DNA of 19,686 nucleotides from Minisyncoccota bacterium (GTDB lineage Bacteria; Verrucomicrobiota; Lentisphaeria; Oligosphaerales; MVZH01): contig JAIPIM010000029.1 of NCBI GenBank assembly GCA_021734725.1, positions 1 through 19,686 of the forward strand, written 5' to 3'. Made by a program: the position numbers and the translations under genes. The notes beneath the pieces were generated by a model. It searched no databases. It was not told the DNA's origin and worked only from the letters and a program-made list of their open reading frames with translations. The first letter of the stretch is position 1. Each line of letters begins with the position of its first letter. Below are positions 7,794 to 16,231 of this stretch, in pieces.

Positions 7794-8972
7794 CTAATCC
7801 CGATTACGACGACGCAGCAGCAGTGCCGTCGCACCCAGGCACATCAGTGCGAGGGAGGCGGGTTCGGGCACCAGGAAGACATCGAATTCATAGATAGCGC
7901 CGTGATTGAACGGATAGGTACTCGGGAAAGGAAGGCCCGTGGATACACCGCGGTCGCGCGATCCCCAGCTTAGCAGGCGGATGTAGTTGAAGTCTGAAAT
8001 GTCCCACTTGCCGAATGTGAAAGTAAGCTTATATGTATCGGCCGTCGATGTAATGTCGTCGGTCGTCGCGATAGTGCTCCAGGTCACATTATCAGTTGAG
8101 ACAGCGATATCAAAGCGGTGTTCATCGCGGTACGCGGTTGTCCGGTCAAGCCACAAATCCACCTGGGACAGGAATTGCGGGTAGGATTCATTCGGGTTGA
8201 GTTCCCAAACGGCATATCCACTGAGCGGCGAAAGATGCTCGCCGTTGTCGGGTTGAGCATATATTGCGGCCGGGGCTGTAATCCCGCCATCCGTGAGGCG
8301 GCTGACGTTGTCAATCCATCCGCTGCCGCCGACCGCGACCGGTGTTTTACCATTCAGCGCGTCTGCATCAGACTCATTGAGAGATTCGTTCACGTGCGTG
8401 AGCGTGACGGGATCTCCGGCTGTAAATACGTCAACCTGTGTTGTGTATGTTGTCCAAGTGCCGCCGATGTCGTTGATGACACGCACATAACGTGCACCGA
8501 TCGTCTCGCTGGGATCGTCGAACGTGAAGCGCGCAAGATTTGTCGTCGTGCCGGGGGTGACCAATCCGCTGGAACTGACGGTTGACCAAGACGATCCGTC
8601 TCCGGAGACCTGTACCGTGAGGTCGTAATCCCGCCGGGTAGCCAGCCCCCCCTGGGTCCATACATCGACACCCGTGAGATACCGTGTGCTGGCTGGCGCG
8701 CCGAGTTCCCAGGTGAGAGTGTTGCCGCTTGTCAGGTATACATTGCTGCCCGTGCCGTCCGTGAAATCACGCATAATCCCCTGTGTGGGGAAACCACCTG
8801 CTTCGGTGGCGACCTTAAAATGGATAGCATCATTGTCCGATGCGTCCCAAGTTACGTCATCCAATTGTGTAAATGTGGCCGCGTGAAGAATGCATGAGGC
8901 CGAGATGAAGGCGCAAAAAAAGAATCTCAGAGGAACATTTTGGATTTTGTCAAAACGCGTGGTGTAATTCAT
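7794..8972 (-). CDS. PEP-CTERM sorted surface protein with two discoidin-like (F5/8 type C) domains
   Basis: Exported protein of 392 residues. A signal peptide covers about 1-31 (LRFFFCAFISASCILHAA). Two beta-rich discoidin-like repeats follow, about 40-190 and 200-365. They share a pattern: TLTWELG... and YAVWELN..., then YDLTVQVSGDGSSWSTV and RFDIAVSTDNVTWSTI, then ARYVRVIND and FNYIRLLSW. The C-terminus is a PEP-CTERM signal: VPEPASLAL, a hydrophobic helix, then the basic tail LLLRRRNRD. Such proteins are processed by an exosortase (EpsH family) at the inner membrane; no exosortase is encoded here. Discoidin domains often bind carbohydrate, so it may display glycan binding at the surface (inference). 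AAAGGAG lies 8 bases before the ATG. The gene starts 53 bases after the LacI gene, with no terminator between, so readthrough is likely. Confidence 0.88.
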   Translation of the reverse strand: MNYTTRFDKIQNVPLRFFFCAFISASCILHAATFTQLDDVTWDASDNDAIHFKVATEAGGFPTQGIMRDFTDGTGSNVYLTSGNTLTWELGAPASTRYLTGVDVWTQGGLATRRDYDLTVQVSGDGSSWSTVSSSGLVTPGTTTNLARFTFDDPSETIGARYVRVINDIGGTWTTYTTQVDVFTAGDPVTLTHVNESLNESDADALNGKTPVAVGGSGWIDNVSRLTDGGITAPAAIYAQPDNGEHLSPLSGYAVWELNPNESYPQFLSQVDLWLDRTTAYRDEHRFDIAVSTDNVTWSTIATTDDITSTADTYKLTFTFGKWDISDFNYIRLLSWGSRDRGVSTGLPFPSTYPFNHGAIYEFDVFLVPEPASLALMCLGATALLLRRRNRD

Positions 8973-9025
8973 GGGATGACTCCTTTGCCTTTTGTGACTG
9001 CTGATTACGGATTGTCGCGTTCGAT

Positions 9026-10120
9026 TTACGGTCGCTTCATGGCATCCCTCGTGTGTTGTGTTAATGAGGGTGATAATGACCTCCTTTGGATGTGCCGACT
9101 GGACGCATTCAAATCGGTACTGGCACGCACAGTCAGTCGGGTTGGAACTGTAATCCGTGGGGGGACTTCCTGGCTGTTCAAACGCTTCAACAGCATGGCC
9201 ACGGCGGTAGATGCCATGGTCGCCGGGTTCTGCGATACTGTGGTAAGTGGTACACGCAGGCGTTCGACATGCGGGATATTATCGCCGAAACCGGCCACGG
9301 CCACGTCTTCAGGCACGGAAAGTCCGATTGCTTCCAGGATCTCAATGATATTGAGGGCAACATCATCCGAGTAACAGAAAATCGCCTGGTAGTCGTTTAA
9401 CTTTTTGCCCAGTTCTGCTGACAATAATTCGCTGTAAGGGTGTGACGGTACTTTGATCACGTGTGTCTGTGCGTCAGCAATGCCCGCCTGTTTCAACGCT
9501 TCACGAAATCCCTCTTCGCGTTCGTTGGCTGATGTGCTGAACGGCAAGTCCACGTTAACCATGGCGACGGGACCCCTGTTTAATGACAGAAGATGGTGCG
9601 TTGCGTCCCGGGCCCCTTGCCGGTTGTCGGGCACGACCGAGCAGGCCCCCTCCACATCCACGAAATGGTCAATGAAAACAATCTTATTCCCGGCTTTGAT
9701 CAGTTCGGGGTATACAGACTCAGACCAGGGGACCGTGGTTCGCGGGACAACCAGCAGACCATCGACACGAAACTGCAGGAGGGCGTTGATATCCGTTTCA
9801 TCGCTGACGGTGTGCCAGTCCCAGCCTCGCAGAAGCAGGGAGTATTCCGCCTTTCTCACACTCTCCTCCATGGAATGAAAAAGGCGTGAAAAATACTGCC
9901 CGCCAAACCCTGGAAAGACGACCCCCAGGATGCTTGTCGATCCTGACACAAGAGAGGCGGCGATACGATTCGGCGAGTATCCTAGAGCCGCTGCTGCTGC
10001 TGTCACCCGGGCCTTGGTGTCGGTGGAAATATCCGGTTCGTCGCGCAGGGCTTTGCTCACCGCGCGCTGGCTCAATCCCACTGCACGAGCAATTTCGGCT
10101 TGACTAATGCGCTTTTTCAA
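9026..10120 (-). CDS. LacI/GalR-family transcriptional regulator
   Basis: DNA-binding repressor or activator of the LacI family, about 364 residues. The helix-turn-helix is at the N-terminus: ISQAEIARAVGLSQRAVSKALRDEPDIS, then a hinge region ALGYSPNRIAASL. The periplasmic-binding-protein-like effector domain follows, starting ILGVVFPGF and including VDGLLVV, FIDHF, AMVNVD, IFCYSDDVAL, DVAVAGFGD and PLTTVSQNP. The start is uncertain. A TTG at 10120 (or the adjacent TTG at 10123) sits just behind AGAAGGAAG and gives the usual LacI N-terminus MKKRISQAE. The ATG at 10147 has no ribosome binding site and would overlap the DUF4838 gene. With the TTG start, translation would restart 4 bases after the upstream stop. 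The gene lies behind promoter 13521-13549, so it probably controls its own transcription through the palindromes at 13506 and 16176. Confidence 0.9.
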   Translation of the reverse strand: MKKRISQAEIARAVGLSQRAVSKALRDEPDISTDTKARVTAAAAALGYSPNRIAASLVSGSTSILGVVFPGFGGQYFSRLFHSMEESVRKAEYSLLLRGWDWHTVSDETDINALLQFRVDGLLVVPRTTVPWSESVYPELIKAGNKIVFIDHFVDVEGACSVVPDNRQGARDATHHLLSLNRGPVAMVNVDLPFSTSANEREEGFREALKQAGIADAQTHVIKVPSHPYSELLSAELGKKLNDYQAIFCYSDDVALNIIEILEAIGLSVPEDVAVAGFGDNIPHVERLRVPLTTVSQNPATMASTAVAMLLKRLNSQEVPPRITVPTRLTVRASTDLNASSRHIQRRSLSPSLTQHTRDAMKRP

Positions 10121-10124
10121 CAAG

Positions 10125-13100
10125 TCACTTCCTTCTGTTCGCGGCATTCAGCGCCGCGCAGCCCCGCAGAAATCGAGCCTGTACCTCGGCAGGCGTGAAC
10201 GCCCGTTTATAAATGGCCACTTCATCAACGCCCATGACAGGCGAGCTGCCGCCGATGCGTAGAGGGGCATCGCTGGATATCAGTGGGCCTTCGAAAGGAA
10301 CGGGTTCGCCATGCGGACGCCCGTTCATGTAGAAGCGGATGGTTTCCGAATCCCAGACTCCCACGAGCTGCGTCCATTGTTTCGGCGCTATGGAGTTTGC
10401 CGCCCGCGGGAAATCCTGGGTGTTGACTCGGTGAGGTTTACCGTCGGCACCGTTAAGTTGGAACCAGATGCGTGTGGCATTGCGGCGAAGATGAATATTG
10501 AAAGCACCCGTAGAAATGACCAGCGGATATCCGTTGCCGAGAAGGTTTGGATCGATATGAACCCAGGCTTCCACGCTCAGGGGCCCCTCGGTTATGCGCA
10601 AAGGTCCGGCACTGGGCACTTGGACCTTATAGCGACTGCCGCCGCCGCAGTACAGGGCCTCGCCGTGTACGCCCCTTCCACGGCGCACATGCCCCGAATC
10701 CATGCCTGCGATAACACCGTCCAGGTCATGACCCGAGCTGTCGACCGCAATCTCACCCGAGTCTTCTTCAAAGCGCCACCAACCGGTAAGATCCTTCATC
10801 TGGAGCTCGCCCAGGATATCTGCGTCCACATCCGCCGGCGGCCGGTGATCTGGTCCGTCAATATAGAGGAATCCCATGTGTTCAGGTTTCTGAATCGGCC
10901 CCTGCGTGCACTGCCAGATTGCCACATCGCCGGAAGGGTCCCCTTTGCGGACAGCATTGAAGAACAGTCGTTTGCCGGGTTCAACATTGAGATCGGCAAG
11001 GGGTATTGCCAGCTCCACGGTCCACGTCTCGCCGGGGTGCAGGCTCGAGCGGACCATCCAGTGACTCTCCCACCGTTCCTTTGCACCCTCGCCCGCCAGC
11101 TTCCAGGTGTCGAACGTACCGTCGGGCGCGACTGATATGAAATGCGGAACGGCACCGCCCGCAGGTATTGTCGCGAGCTGAAGGCGGACGCTTTCGGGCG
11201 TGCCGGGCTGATGTTTTGTTCGCGGTCTGGCAAACTCATCATATCGTATGTACAGGTTGGTCCCGTCATGCGCCAGCCGGATCAGCGGCAAGTGCAGCGT
11301 CGGCTCACCGTATGGTCGCCGCCAGTTAACCAATGCAAACGCCGTCTGCCAGTTGACATTGGTCGGGTCATTCCCGCTTACCGGCTGAAACGTCCATGGC
11401 GCGCGTGCGTAGCGACGTCCGGTGACGGCGCGGTTCTGCTTTTCGTATTTTTGTCGTCCTTCTTCCATATAACTGAAGATCCCGGCATCAAAGATATCAA
11501 TCCGCTTTCTTTGCTGATCCGTCACTGCCATTTCACGCGCCTGCTGCAGGAGTCCGCGCATGGTTTCCATTCGTTCGTGTGTGCCGAGAAATCCCCAGGC
11601 AACATCCGGATTCTGGCCGCGCCTGCCTGGGGGGTAGTAGTCGGGGTTGGAAAAGAGGTCTTCCATCATGCTGTACAGCTTTCGCATGGGCGGCGCGGCC
11701 GCGCCATAGTAGTCGGTGTAAAAGTCGGTAAGGATATCGTCTACCGAAAGGGTGGTGTCATTCAACATCTTGAGAGTGATGTATGTATTAATGTCCTCGC
11801 CCCAGCCGTTGAAGAAGGGCCCCTGGCACCCGAGCCGCTCGTATTCCTTGAAGATTGCCCCGATATGATGCATGAAAAAGCCGGGGAAACAGTGCCAGTG
11901 TCGTCCGTCCCCCGCGGACTCTCGGGGGAAGGTGTAATAAAGCCAGAGAAAGACCTGGTCGCCGGGCAGCTTGTCGAGCCAGTTACGCAGAATGTTCCAC
12001 TCATGTCCTTGAGTCGGATGATCGGTAGGGTGCCGAACGCCCATGCAGACCTGCACCGCAATAGTGTCCTCCAGCGGGAAGCTCGGTGTCTTTGCGTACC
12101 CGGCGTACGAAAGCGTCGCGATATACTTGTCGGGATGCGTTTTTTTGACTTCGCGGGCCACTTTGTTGACAAAGTTGAACCAGTAGTCACTCAACCAACC
12201 GTTGGCGAAATGCGGACTGTCTTTCTCGTCTGGGTTCATGAGGGCTTCGCATTCTGGACACTTACAAAAGCCCCAGCCGTCATTTGGGACCACCGGGAAA
12301 TAGTCCGAATTGGGGATGGCGTTGAAGGCCCGAATCATATCGTTGTTCAACGTGCTGTCAAAGTAATCGCGAGCATCCTGCGCCACCTGAGCTACGACGT
12401 CCTCGTTGGTATAGCACAACTGATTCGGCGTGCCATCGAACCCTTTGGCAAACCATTCCTGATGCGCATTTTCGCCGTCTCCCCAGAATCGGGAAACATA
12501 GGGTTTCATCGAGTGGTTTGATTTGTACCTCAGGGAGCCTCCCAGCCGCATGCGGCGCAGCCAGATTCCCTCCGTCTGGTGGATACGAAACCAGAGCTTG
12601 TGGTTCTCGAAAAAGAATCTACCGCGCTTTTTCCGGTCGGGATCCTGTGGTTTGTCCGCCTTGAGATGATACGCGTAGGCAGCGGGGTAGGCGGTTTCGA
12701 TAAATGCCTCGAACTCCGGCGTCCGATCATTCCAGAAGCACTGGCTGAAGACGTTCGGCCAGCCCCACCTTGCACCGGTCCAGTCACGATAAAGGAAGGA
12801 TGGTTGACGCCGGACATTGCGGGCAGTGACCGTAAGTGTGGGCGACCGTGTGAACTCTGTTCCGGATTCCGTGGCATTCCACCAACGGACACCGCAATAG
12901 TCTTCCAGAAAGGAGTACACGGCGTGCAGCGTGCCTTGAGGATCCATGATTGGCGGCAGCGAATACCGTGAAGCCAGGCCGATCGTCGAGTCATAGTCCA
13001 CTTTGCCATGATCGTTTTGATCGTGCCCAGCCAGAATAATGGCGTCCCGCTTAAAGAGTATGGCATACTCGAGGAACTTCCATTTATCGGGCAACGGGCA

Positions 13101-13403
13101 GCCGTACTCCCGGGCTGCAATGCTGTCTCCGATACAGATGGCCAAACCTTCAACAGCATCGCGTGACGTTACGATCTGGAGTTCCGCCCCGGTGATGAGT
13201 TTGAGATGATATTGCAGTTCATAAGCGCCTAGGCGGGCGGCACGCGTGGGGTTTTCCGCCAGCAAAATGGTTGCGGCCGGCTGTGCTTCGCGCGCCAGCG
13301 TGACCTCTCGTGGACGCAGGCCTGTTGCGACGCTGGTGCATCCAGTCAGCAGGCAAATGAAACAGCAACTGCACACGATGGAAAACGATGTAAGCAGCCT
13401 CAT
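10125..13403 (-). CDS. DUF4838 lipoprotein with CBM9-like and LamG-like C-terminal domains
   Basis: Large exported protein of 1092 residues. MRLLTSFSIVC...LLTGC gives a lipoprotein signal with the lipidated Cys at 22. The ATG at 13403 is chosen because AGGAGAG precedes it directly. Earlier in-frame ATGs at 13490 and 13466 would bury this signal. An N-terminal domain like those preceding GH20/GH67-type barrels (about 35-170, with AYELQYHLKLITGAELQIV) leads into the DUF4838 core (about 200-640), with VPNDGWGFCKCPEC holding a CxCxxC group (Cys380, 382, 385) and FLWLYYTFPRES and WGEDINTYITLKML further on. A CBM9-like domain follows (about 680-850, LAHDGTNLYIRYDE, WTVELAIPLADL), then a LamG/concanavalin-like domain (about 870-1080, TGWWRFEEDSGE, VEAWVHIDP). 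DUF4838 proteins are often found in polysaccharide loci; no activity is assigned here with confidence. Probable first gene of an operon with the LacI, PEP-CTERM and pseudopilin genes. Confidence 0.88.
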   Translation of the reverse strand: MRLLTSFSIVCSCCFICLLTGCTSVATGLRPREVTLAREAQPAATILLAENPTRAARLGAYELQYHLKLITGAELQIVTSRDAVEGLAICIGDSIAAREYGCPLPDKWKFLEYAILFKRDAIILAGHDQNDHGKVDYDSTIGLASRYSLPPIMDPQGTLHAVYSFLEDYCGVRWWNATESGTEFTRSPTLTVTARNVRRQPSFLYRDWTGARWGWPNVFSQCFWNDRTPEFEAFIETAYPAAYAYHLKADKPQDPDRKKRGRFFFENHKLWFRIHQTEGIWLRRMRLGGSLRYKSNHSMKPYVSRFWGDGENAHQEWFAKGFDGTPNQLCYTNEDVVAQVAQDARDYFDSTLNNDMIRAFNAIPNSDYFPVVPNDGWGFCKCPECEALMNPDEKDSPHFANGWLSDYWFNFVNKVAREVKKTHPDKYIATLSYAGYAKTPSFPLEDTIAVQVCMGVRHPTDHPTQGHEWNILRNWLDKLPGDQVFLWLYYTFPRESAGDGRHWHCFPGFFMHHIGAIFKEYERLGCQGPFFNGWGEDINTYITLKMLNDTTLSVDDILTDFYTDYYGAAAPPMRKLYSMMEDLFSNPDYYPPGRRGQNPDVAWGFLGTHERMETMRGLLQQAREMAVTDQQRKRIDIFDAGIFSYMEEGRQKYEKQNRAVTGRRYARAPWTFQPVSGNDPTNVNWQTAFALVNWRRPYGEPTLHLPLIRLAHDGTNLYIRYDEFARPRTKHQPGTPESVRLQLATIPAGGAVPHFISVAPDGTFDTWKLAGEGAKERWESHWMVRSSLHPGETWTVELAIPLADLNVEPGKRLFFNAVRKGDPSGDVAIWQCTQGPIQKPEHMGFLYIDGPDHRPPADVDADILGELQMKDLTGWWRFEEDSGEIAVDSSGHDLDGVIAGMDSGHVRRGRGVHGEALYCGGGSRYKVQVPSAGPLRITEGPLSVEAWVHIDPNLLGNGYPLVISTGAFNIHLRRNATRIWFQLNGADGKPHRVNTQDFPRAANSIAPKQWTQLVGVWDSETIRFYMNGRPHGEPVPFEGPLISSDAPLRIGGSSPVMGVDEVAIYKRAFTPAEVQARFLRGCAALNAANRRK

Positions 13404-13505
13404 CTTCTCTCCTGAGTTAAGCACGTTCCATGGTTTGGTGTTTTGCTTCCTGGGTGCTCTTGTCATGAACCCCCTGCCCTGACTGTGCATTGTTCACCGG
13501 CTGGT

Positions 13506-13519
13506 CTTCTACGTAGAAG
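13506..13519. promoter_or_regulatory. Palindromic operator, copy 1 (candidate LacI-family site)
   Basis: CTTCTACGTAGAAG is a perfect 14-base palindrome with a central CG, the architecture typical of LacI-family operators. It lies one base downstream of the -10 box of the promoter at 13521-13549, covering the expected transcription start, a position suited to repression. A near-identical copy occupies the same place in the other DUF4838 promoter. A LacI-family gene lies two cistrons away at most. Binding by that protein is inference. Confidence 0.75.
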
Positions 13520-13520
13520 C

Positions 13521-13549
13521 AAACTACTCCAATGTCCCGATCATGTCAA
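13521..13549 (-). promoter_or_regulatory. Sigma-70-type promoter of the DUF4838/LacI operon
   Basis: On the minus strand, TTGACA (13549-13544) is a perfect -35 box, followed by a 17-base spacer and TAGTTT (13526-13521) as a weak -10 box. The palindrome 13506-13519 follows after one base. A start near 13514 gives a leader of about 110 bases before the ATG at 13403. The weak -10 is compensated by spacing and -35. Support comes mainly from the matching module at 16192-16220. Confidence 0.7.
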
Positions 13550-13560
13550 GTGCACACATT

Positions 13561-13595
13561 AAAAAAGGCCCCCACCGAACCGGATTTTGGCAGCC
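13561..13595 (-). terminator. Intrinsic terminator of the upstream DUF4838 gene
   Basis: Directly after the TAG at 13598-13596, minus-strand GGCTGCCA (13595-13588) pairs with TGGGGGCC (13574-13567) with one mismatch and one G-U pair, and six U follow (13566-13561). This is a standard intrinsic terminator shape. It separates the two DUF4838 genes into independent transcription units, with the next -35 box only 11 bases downstream. Confidence 0.65.
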
Positions 13596-16130
13596 CTATT
13601 TTGCTAACGTAACCTCCGCCAGCCGATCCGTGTCTTTCACCGAACAGAACGGCACGAGCGAGCCCACTTCAAGGTCGTTTGACTCGGCCACCTGCGGGGA
13701 GGCGACGCGGACGATGTTCATATAAAACGTATCGCCCGGCTCAACGCCGTGCGGAATCAGATCTTCCAGGGGAACCGCCACACGGGCGACCCAGCCGCGG
13801 TCGGAGTCGGTCGTGCATTCCACTACGTAATCGAACAATTCCGGCATGACAACATTTTGACGGAAATTGACCTCTCCATGCGAGAGCACATTATGGGTCT
13901 CCTCGGAGTTGAAGGCGTATTGCCGAAAAGGAAGAGCACGCGCTTCGGCAAAGTAGATTTCCCACTCGTCGTAGGGATAGACCATTTTGAAGTTTTGCAG
14001 TTTATCCGGATGACGGGGATCGACAAGCTCCAGATAAAGGAATTCACCATCGTGCGCGAGCTTTCCTGTCAAATTCGCGCCGACAGCTTCCACGCTGCCG
14101 CGTTTGTACCACGGCCCGATTGTCAGGGCCTTGTCCCAGTTGATCGCATCCACCTTTCCCTGAGCCCCGGCAACGCGTGGAATCGTGAATTCGGGGATCG
14201 GTGTGGCCATCCGCTCAGCGTAAGTGGCTTTGCCGGCTTTCATATAATCCCAGATCCCGGTCTCAAACAGAGCCACACGGGTACGGTAGAGATCGCTGGT
14301 CGCGACAGTCTTGGCTCTGTCCATGTGTTCCTGGATTCTTGTCATTCGCGCGTCTGTTCCCAGCCCTTCCCATGAGGCTTTGGGCGAGACAATCTTGCGG
14401 ATGTCCTTGTAATTTTCCGGGTTCTGGTACGCGTTTTCGATAATGTCATAGATTGCCCGCATAGGTGCGGCAGCCGGACCGTACATGCGCCTGAAATATT
14501 CCTCCAGCAGGGCGTCCACGGCCCGCGTCGGGTCATCCATCAATTTGAACGTCACGTAGTTTTCGACGTTTTCGCCGTACCCGCAGTGGAAGATGCCGTC
14601 GACATTGGCCTCGTGAAACAGCTTGAACTGTTCACCGATCGCATGCGCGAAGAATCCCGGCCAGCAGTGGTAGTTGTTGTTATTGGCTAATTCGCGCGGG
14701 AAGGTATAATAGAGCCACAAGTAAAGCGTGTTGTCTTTGCGTCGCGCAGCCCATTGTTCAAATATCTCACGCTGACGTTTGTGTCCCTCCGAAAACACCG
14801 GGAACCGATTGGCTGTCCAGCAGTAATGGACGGCCACGTTTGGTGCCAACTCGAACGATGGCGGCAACGTGTAGTTTGAGTAGGCTAGGGCGGAAACGGT
14901 TTTGTCCGGATGCGTCTTATACACGCGCTTGGCAACCTCATTGACAAAGTGGAAGACCAAATCGCTGTTCCTGCCGTAGGTGTAGAGTGACTGATCCTCC
15001 TGGACGCGAGGATCGTCTTCCTTGAGAATTAAGGCGCGACATTTGGCACATTGGCAAAACCCTCCCGCATCATTGGGCACGACGGCGTAATTGTTGCGGC
15101 CCCAGCGGAACGCTTTCATCGGATTCCCAGAGACATTTTTGCCCTCGAAATAAGTGCGGGCGTCCGCCGCAACTTGTTCAATGACCTCTTCGTTTGTGTA
15201 GCACAGCTGGTTGGGGCGGCCCTGCGTGTTGCCTGTCTGGGCAAACCACTCAGGGCGATGCTCAATGAAACCGGCATTCTCCTTTTTGTCATCAGAGGGC
15301 CCCCAGAACCGCGTATAAAAATCGTGGAGCGAATGGTTGGCCCGAACGAGGACTCCCCCATTCCGCTGCCGGAGCAGAAACCGTCGACACGCCGGTTTGA
15401 TGCGGTTCTGCAAGAGCCAGAAGTTCTGGTCTTCCCCGTTTTTGTAGGCATCGGGAAAAAGGTGCTTCATAAAGGCGTAGAAACCGGCTGTCTGGCGTCG
15501 CCACATGGTGTACGACCAGGCGTGGCGGTCGGCAAAGCGGTCTGTTGTCACTTCGCGGTACGCAAAGAATGGCTTCCGGCGGATATTCCGTCCTGAGACC
15601 GCCAATGTTTTCCGCTTTGGAATATCGGTACCGAATCTGCCTGGATAGAACCAACGGACATTGCAGAACCTCTCCAGGAAATCGTATACGGCATTCAGGG
15701 TTCCCCGTGCCTCAAAGCTGCCTGGCGTGTCGTTGTCATAGACCAATTCGTCCTGGCCCACCAGGAAGATGGCGTCAGGGGAAAAAACGATAGCGTATTC
15801 TTGGTCTTCGAAACTTTCGTTGGTTAACCCGACAGTTCGTGTTCCCGCACTCTCGCCCACCCATATTAATGGTCCCTCAACAGAATCTTTCGCATGCGTA
15901 ATGGGCAGTCTTGCGTTTGTCATGTGCGCGATGTGGTACTGCAGTTCACGCGCTGCATCACTCGCGGCTCGGGTGGGCCTTTCAGCCAGAACGATCGTGG
16001 CCTTTGGCTGGCCGTCTTTGACCAGAATCATTGCTTCGGAGGCATCCTTGGCGACTGACAAAGTTCCCTGAACCATGACTACAGCGACTGCTATGACGGT
16101 TGATTTCAGGGGCATGGGCATTGCTATCAT
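13596..16130 (-). CDS. DUF4838 protein, secreted, with C-terminal CBM9-like domain
   Basis: Paralogue of the neighbouring DUF4838 lipoprotein, 844 residues from the chosen start. The frame is open to 16226, but that start would lie upstream of the -10 box and operator, so it cannot be on a transcript from this promoter. The ATG at 16130, with GGAG 9 bases upstream, gives a short N-terminus and a hydrophobic stretch (STVIAVAVVMVQGTLSVA) that reads as a signal peptide cleaved near residue 27. No lipobox is present. The core matches the paralogue in order: AARELQYHIAHMTNARLPI, GTLNAVYDFLERFCNVRWFYP, NQLCYTNEEVIEQVAADA, VPNDAGGFCQCAKC (CxCxxC at Cys359, 361, 364), LYLWLYYTFPREL, YHCWPGFF, and GYGENVENYVTFKLM. 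A CBM9-like domain occupies about 680 to the end. It lacks the LamG domain of the paralogue. Function in glycan handling is inferred from context; catalytic residues are not assigned. Confidence 0.87.
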   Translation of the reverse strand: MIAMPMPLKSTVIAVAVVMVQGTLSVAKDASEAMILVKDGQPKATIVLAERPTRAASDAARELQYHIAHMTNARLPITHAKDSVEGPLIWVGESAGTRTVGLTNESFEDQEYAIVFSPDAIFLVGQDELVYDNDTPGSFEARGTLNAVYDFLERFCNVRWFYPGRFGTDIPKRKTLAVSGRNIRRKPFFAYREVTTDRFADRHAWSYTMWRRQTAGFYAFMKHLFPDAYKNGEDQNFWLLQNRIKPACRRFLLRQRNGGVLVRANHSLHDFYTRFWGPSDDKKENAGFIEHRPEWFAQTGNTQGRPNQLCYTNEEVIEQVAADARTYFEGKNVSGNPMKAFRWGRNNYAVVPNDAGGFCQCAKCRALILKEDDPRVQEDQSLYTYGRNSDLVFHFVNEVAKRVYKTHPDKTVSALAYSNYTLPPSFELAPNVAVHYCWTANRFPVFSEGHKRQREIFEQWAARRKDNTLYLWLYYTFPRELANNNNYHCWPGFFAHAIGEQFKLFHEANVDGIFHCGYGENVENYVTFKLMDDPTRAVDALLEEYFRRMYGPAAAPMRAIYDIIENAYQNPENYKDIRKIVSPKASWEGLGTDARMTRIQEHMDRAKTVATSDLYRTRVALFETGIWDYMKAGKATYAERMATPIPEFTIPRVAGAQGKVDAINWDKALTIGPWYKRGSVEAVGANLTGKLAHDGEFLYLELVDPRHPDKLQNFKMVYPYDEWEIYFAEARALPFRQYAFNSEETHNVLSHGEVNFRQNVVMPELFDYVVECTTDSDRGWVARVAVPLEDLIPHGVEPGDTFYMNIVRVASPQVAESNDLEVGSLVPFCSVKDTDRLAEVTLAK

Positions 16131-16175
16131 CCAAACGATCTCCAATGGTTTTTGAGCAGGTTTGCGAGTCGGCAT

Positions 16176-16191
16176 ACTTCTGCGTAGAAGT
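16176..16191. promoter_or_regulatory. Palindromic operator, copy 2 (candidate LacI-family site)
   Basis: ACTTCTGCGTAGAAGT is palindromic except for one pair (G where A is expected), with central CG, and one further T-A pair extends it on each side. It matches copy 1 at 13 of 14 core positions and stands one base from the -10 box, as copy 1 does. The flanking -10 side is also conserved between the two copies (ATTGG-R-GTAGT on the minus strand). Confidence 0.75.
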
Positions 16192-16220
16192 ACACTACCC
16201 CAATTAATTCGGTACGTCAA
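16192..16220 (-). promoter_or_regulatory. Sigma-70-type promoter of the second DUF4838 gene
   Basis: On the minus strand, TTGACG (16220-16215), a 17-base spacer and TAGTGT (16197-16192) form a promoter laid out exactly like that at 13521-13549, with the operator beginning one base later. A start near 16184 gives a leader of about 54 bases to the ATG at 16130. Confidence 0.7.
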
Positions 16221-16231
16221 GCACATGGACT

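Noticed and set aside
11142..12521. 459-codon open frame on the plus strand
   Set aside because: It is an antisense shadow of the DUF4838 lipoprotein gene with no recognisable domain and no ribosome binding site of note.
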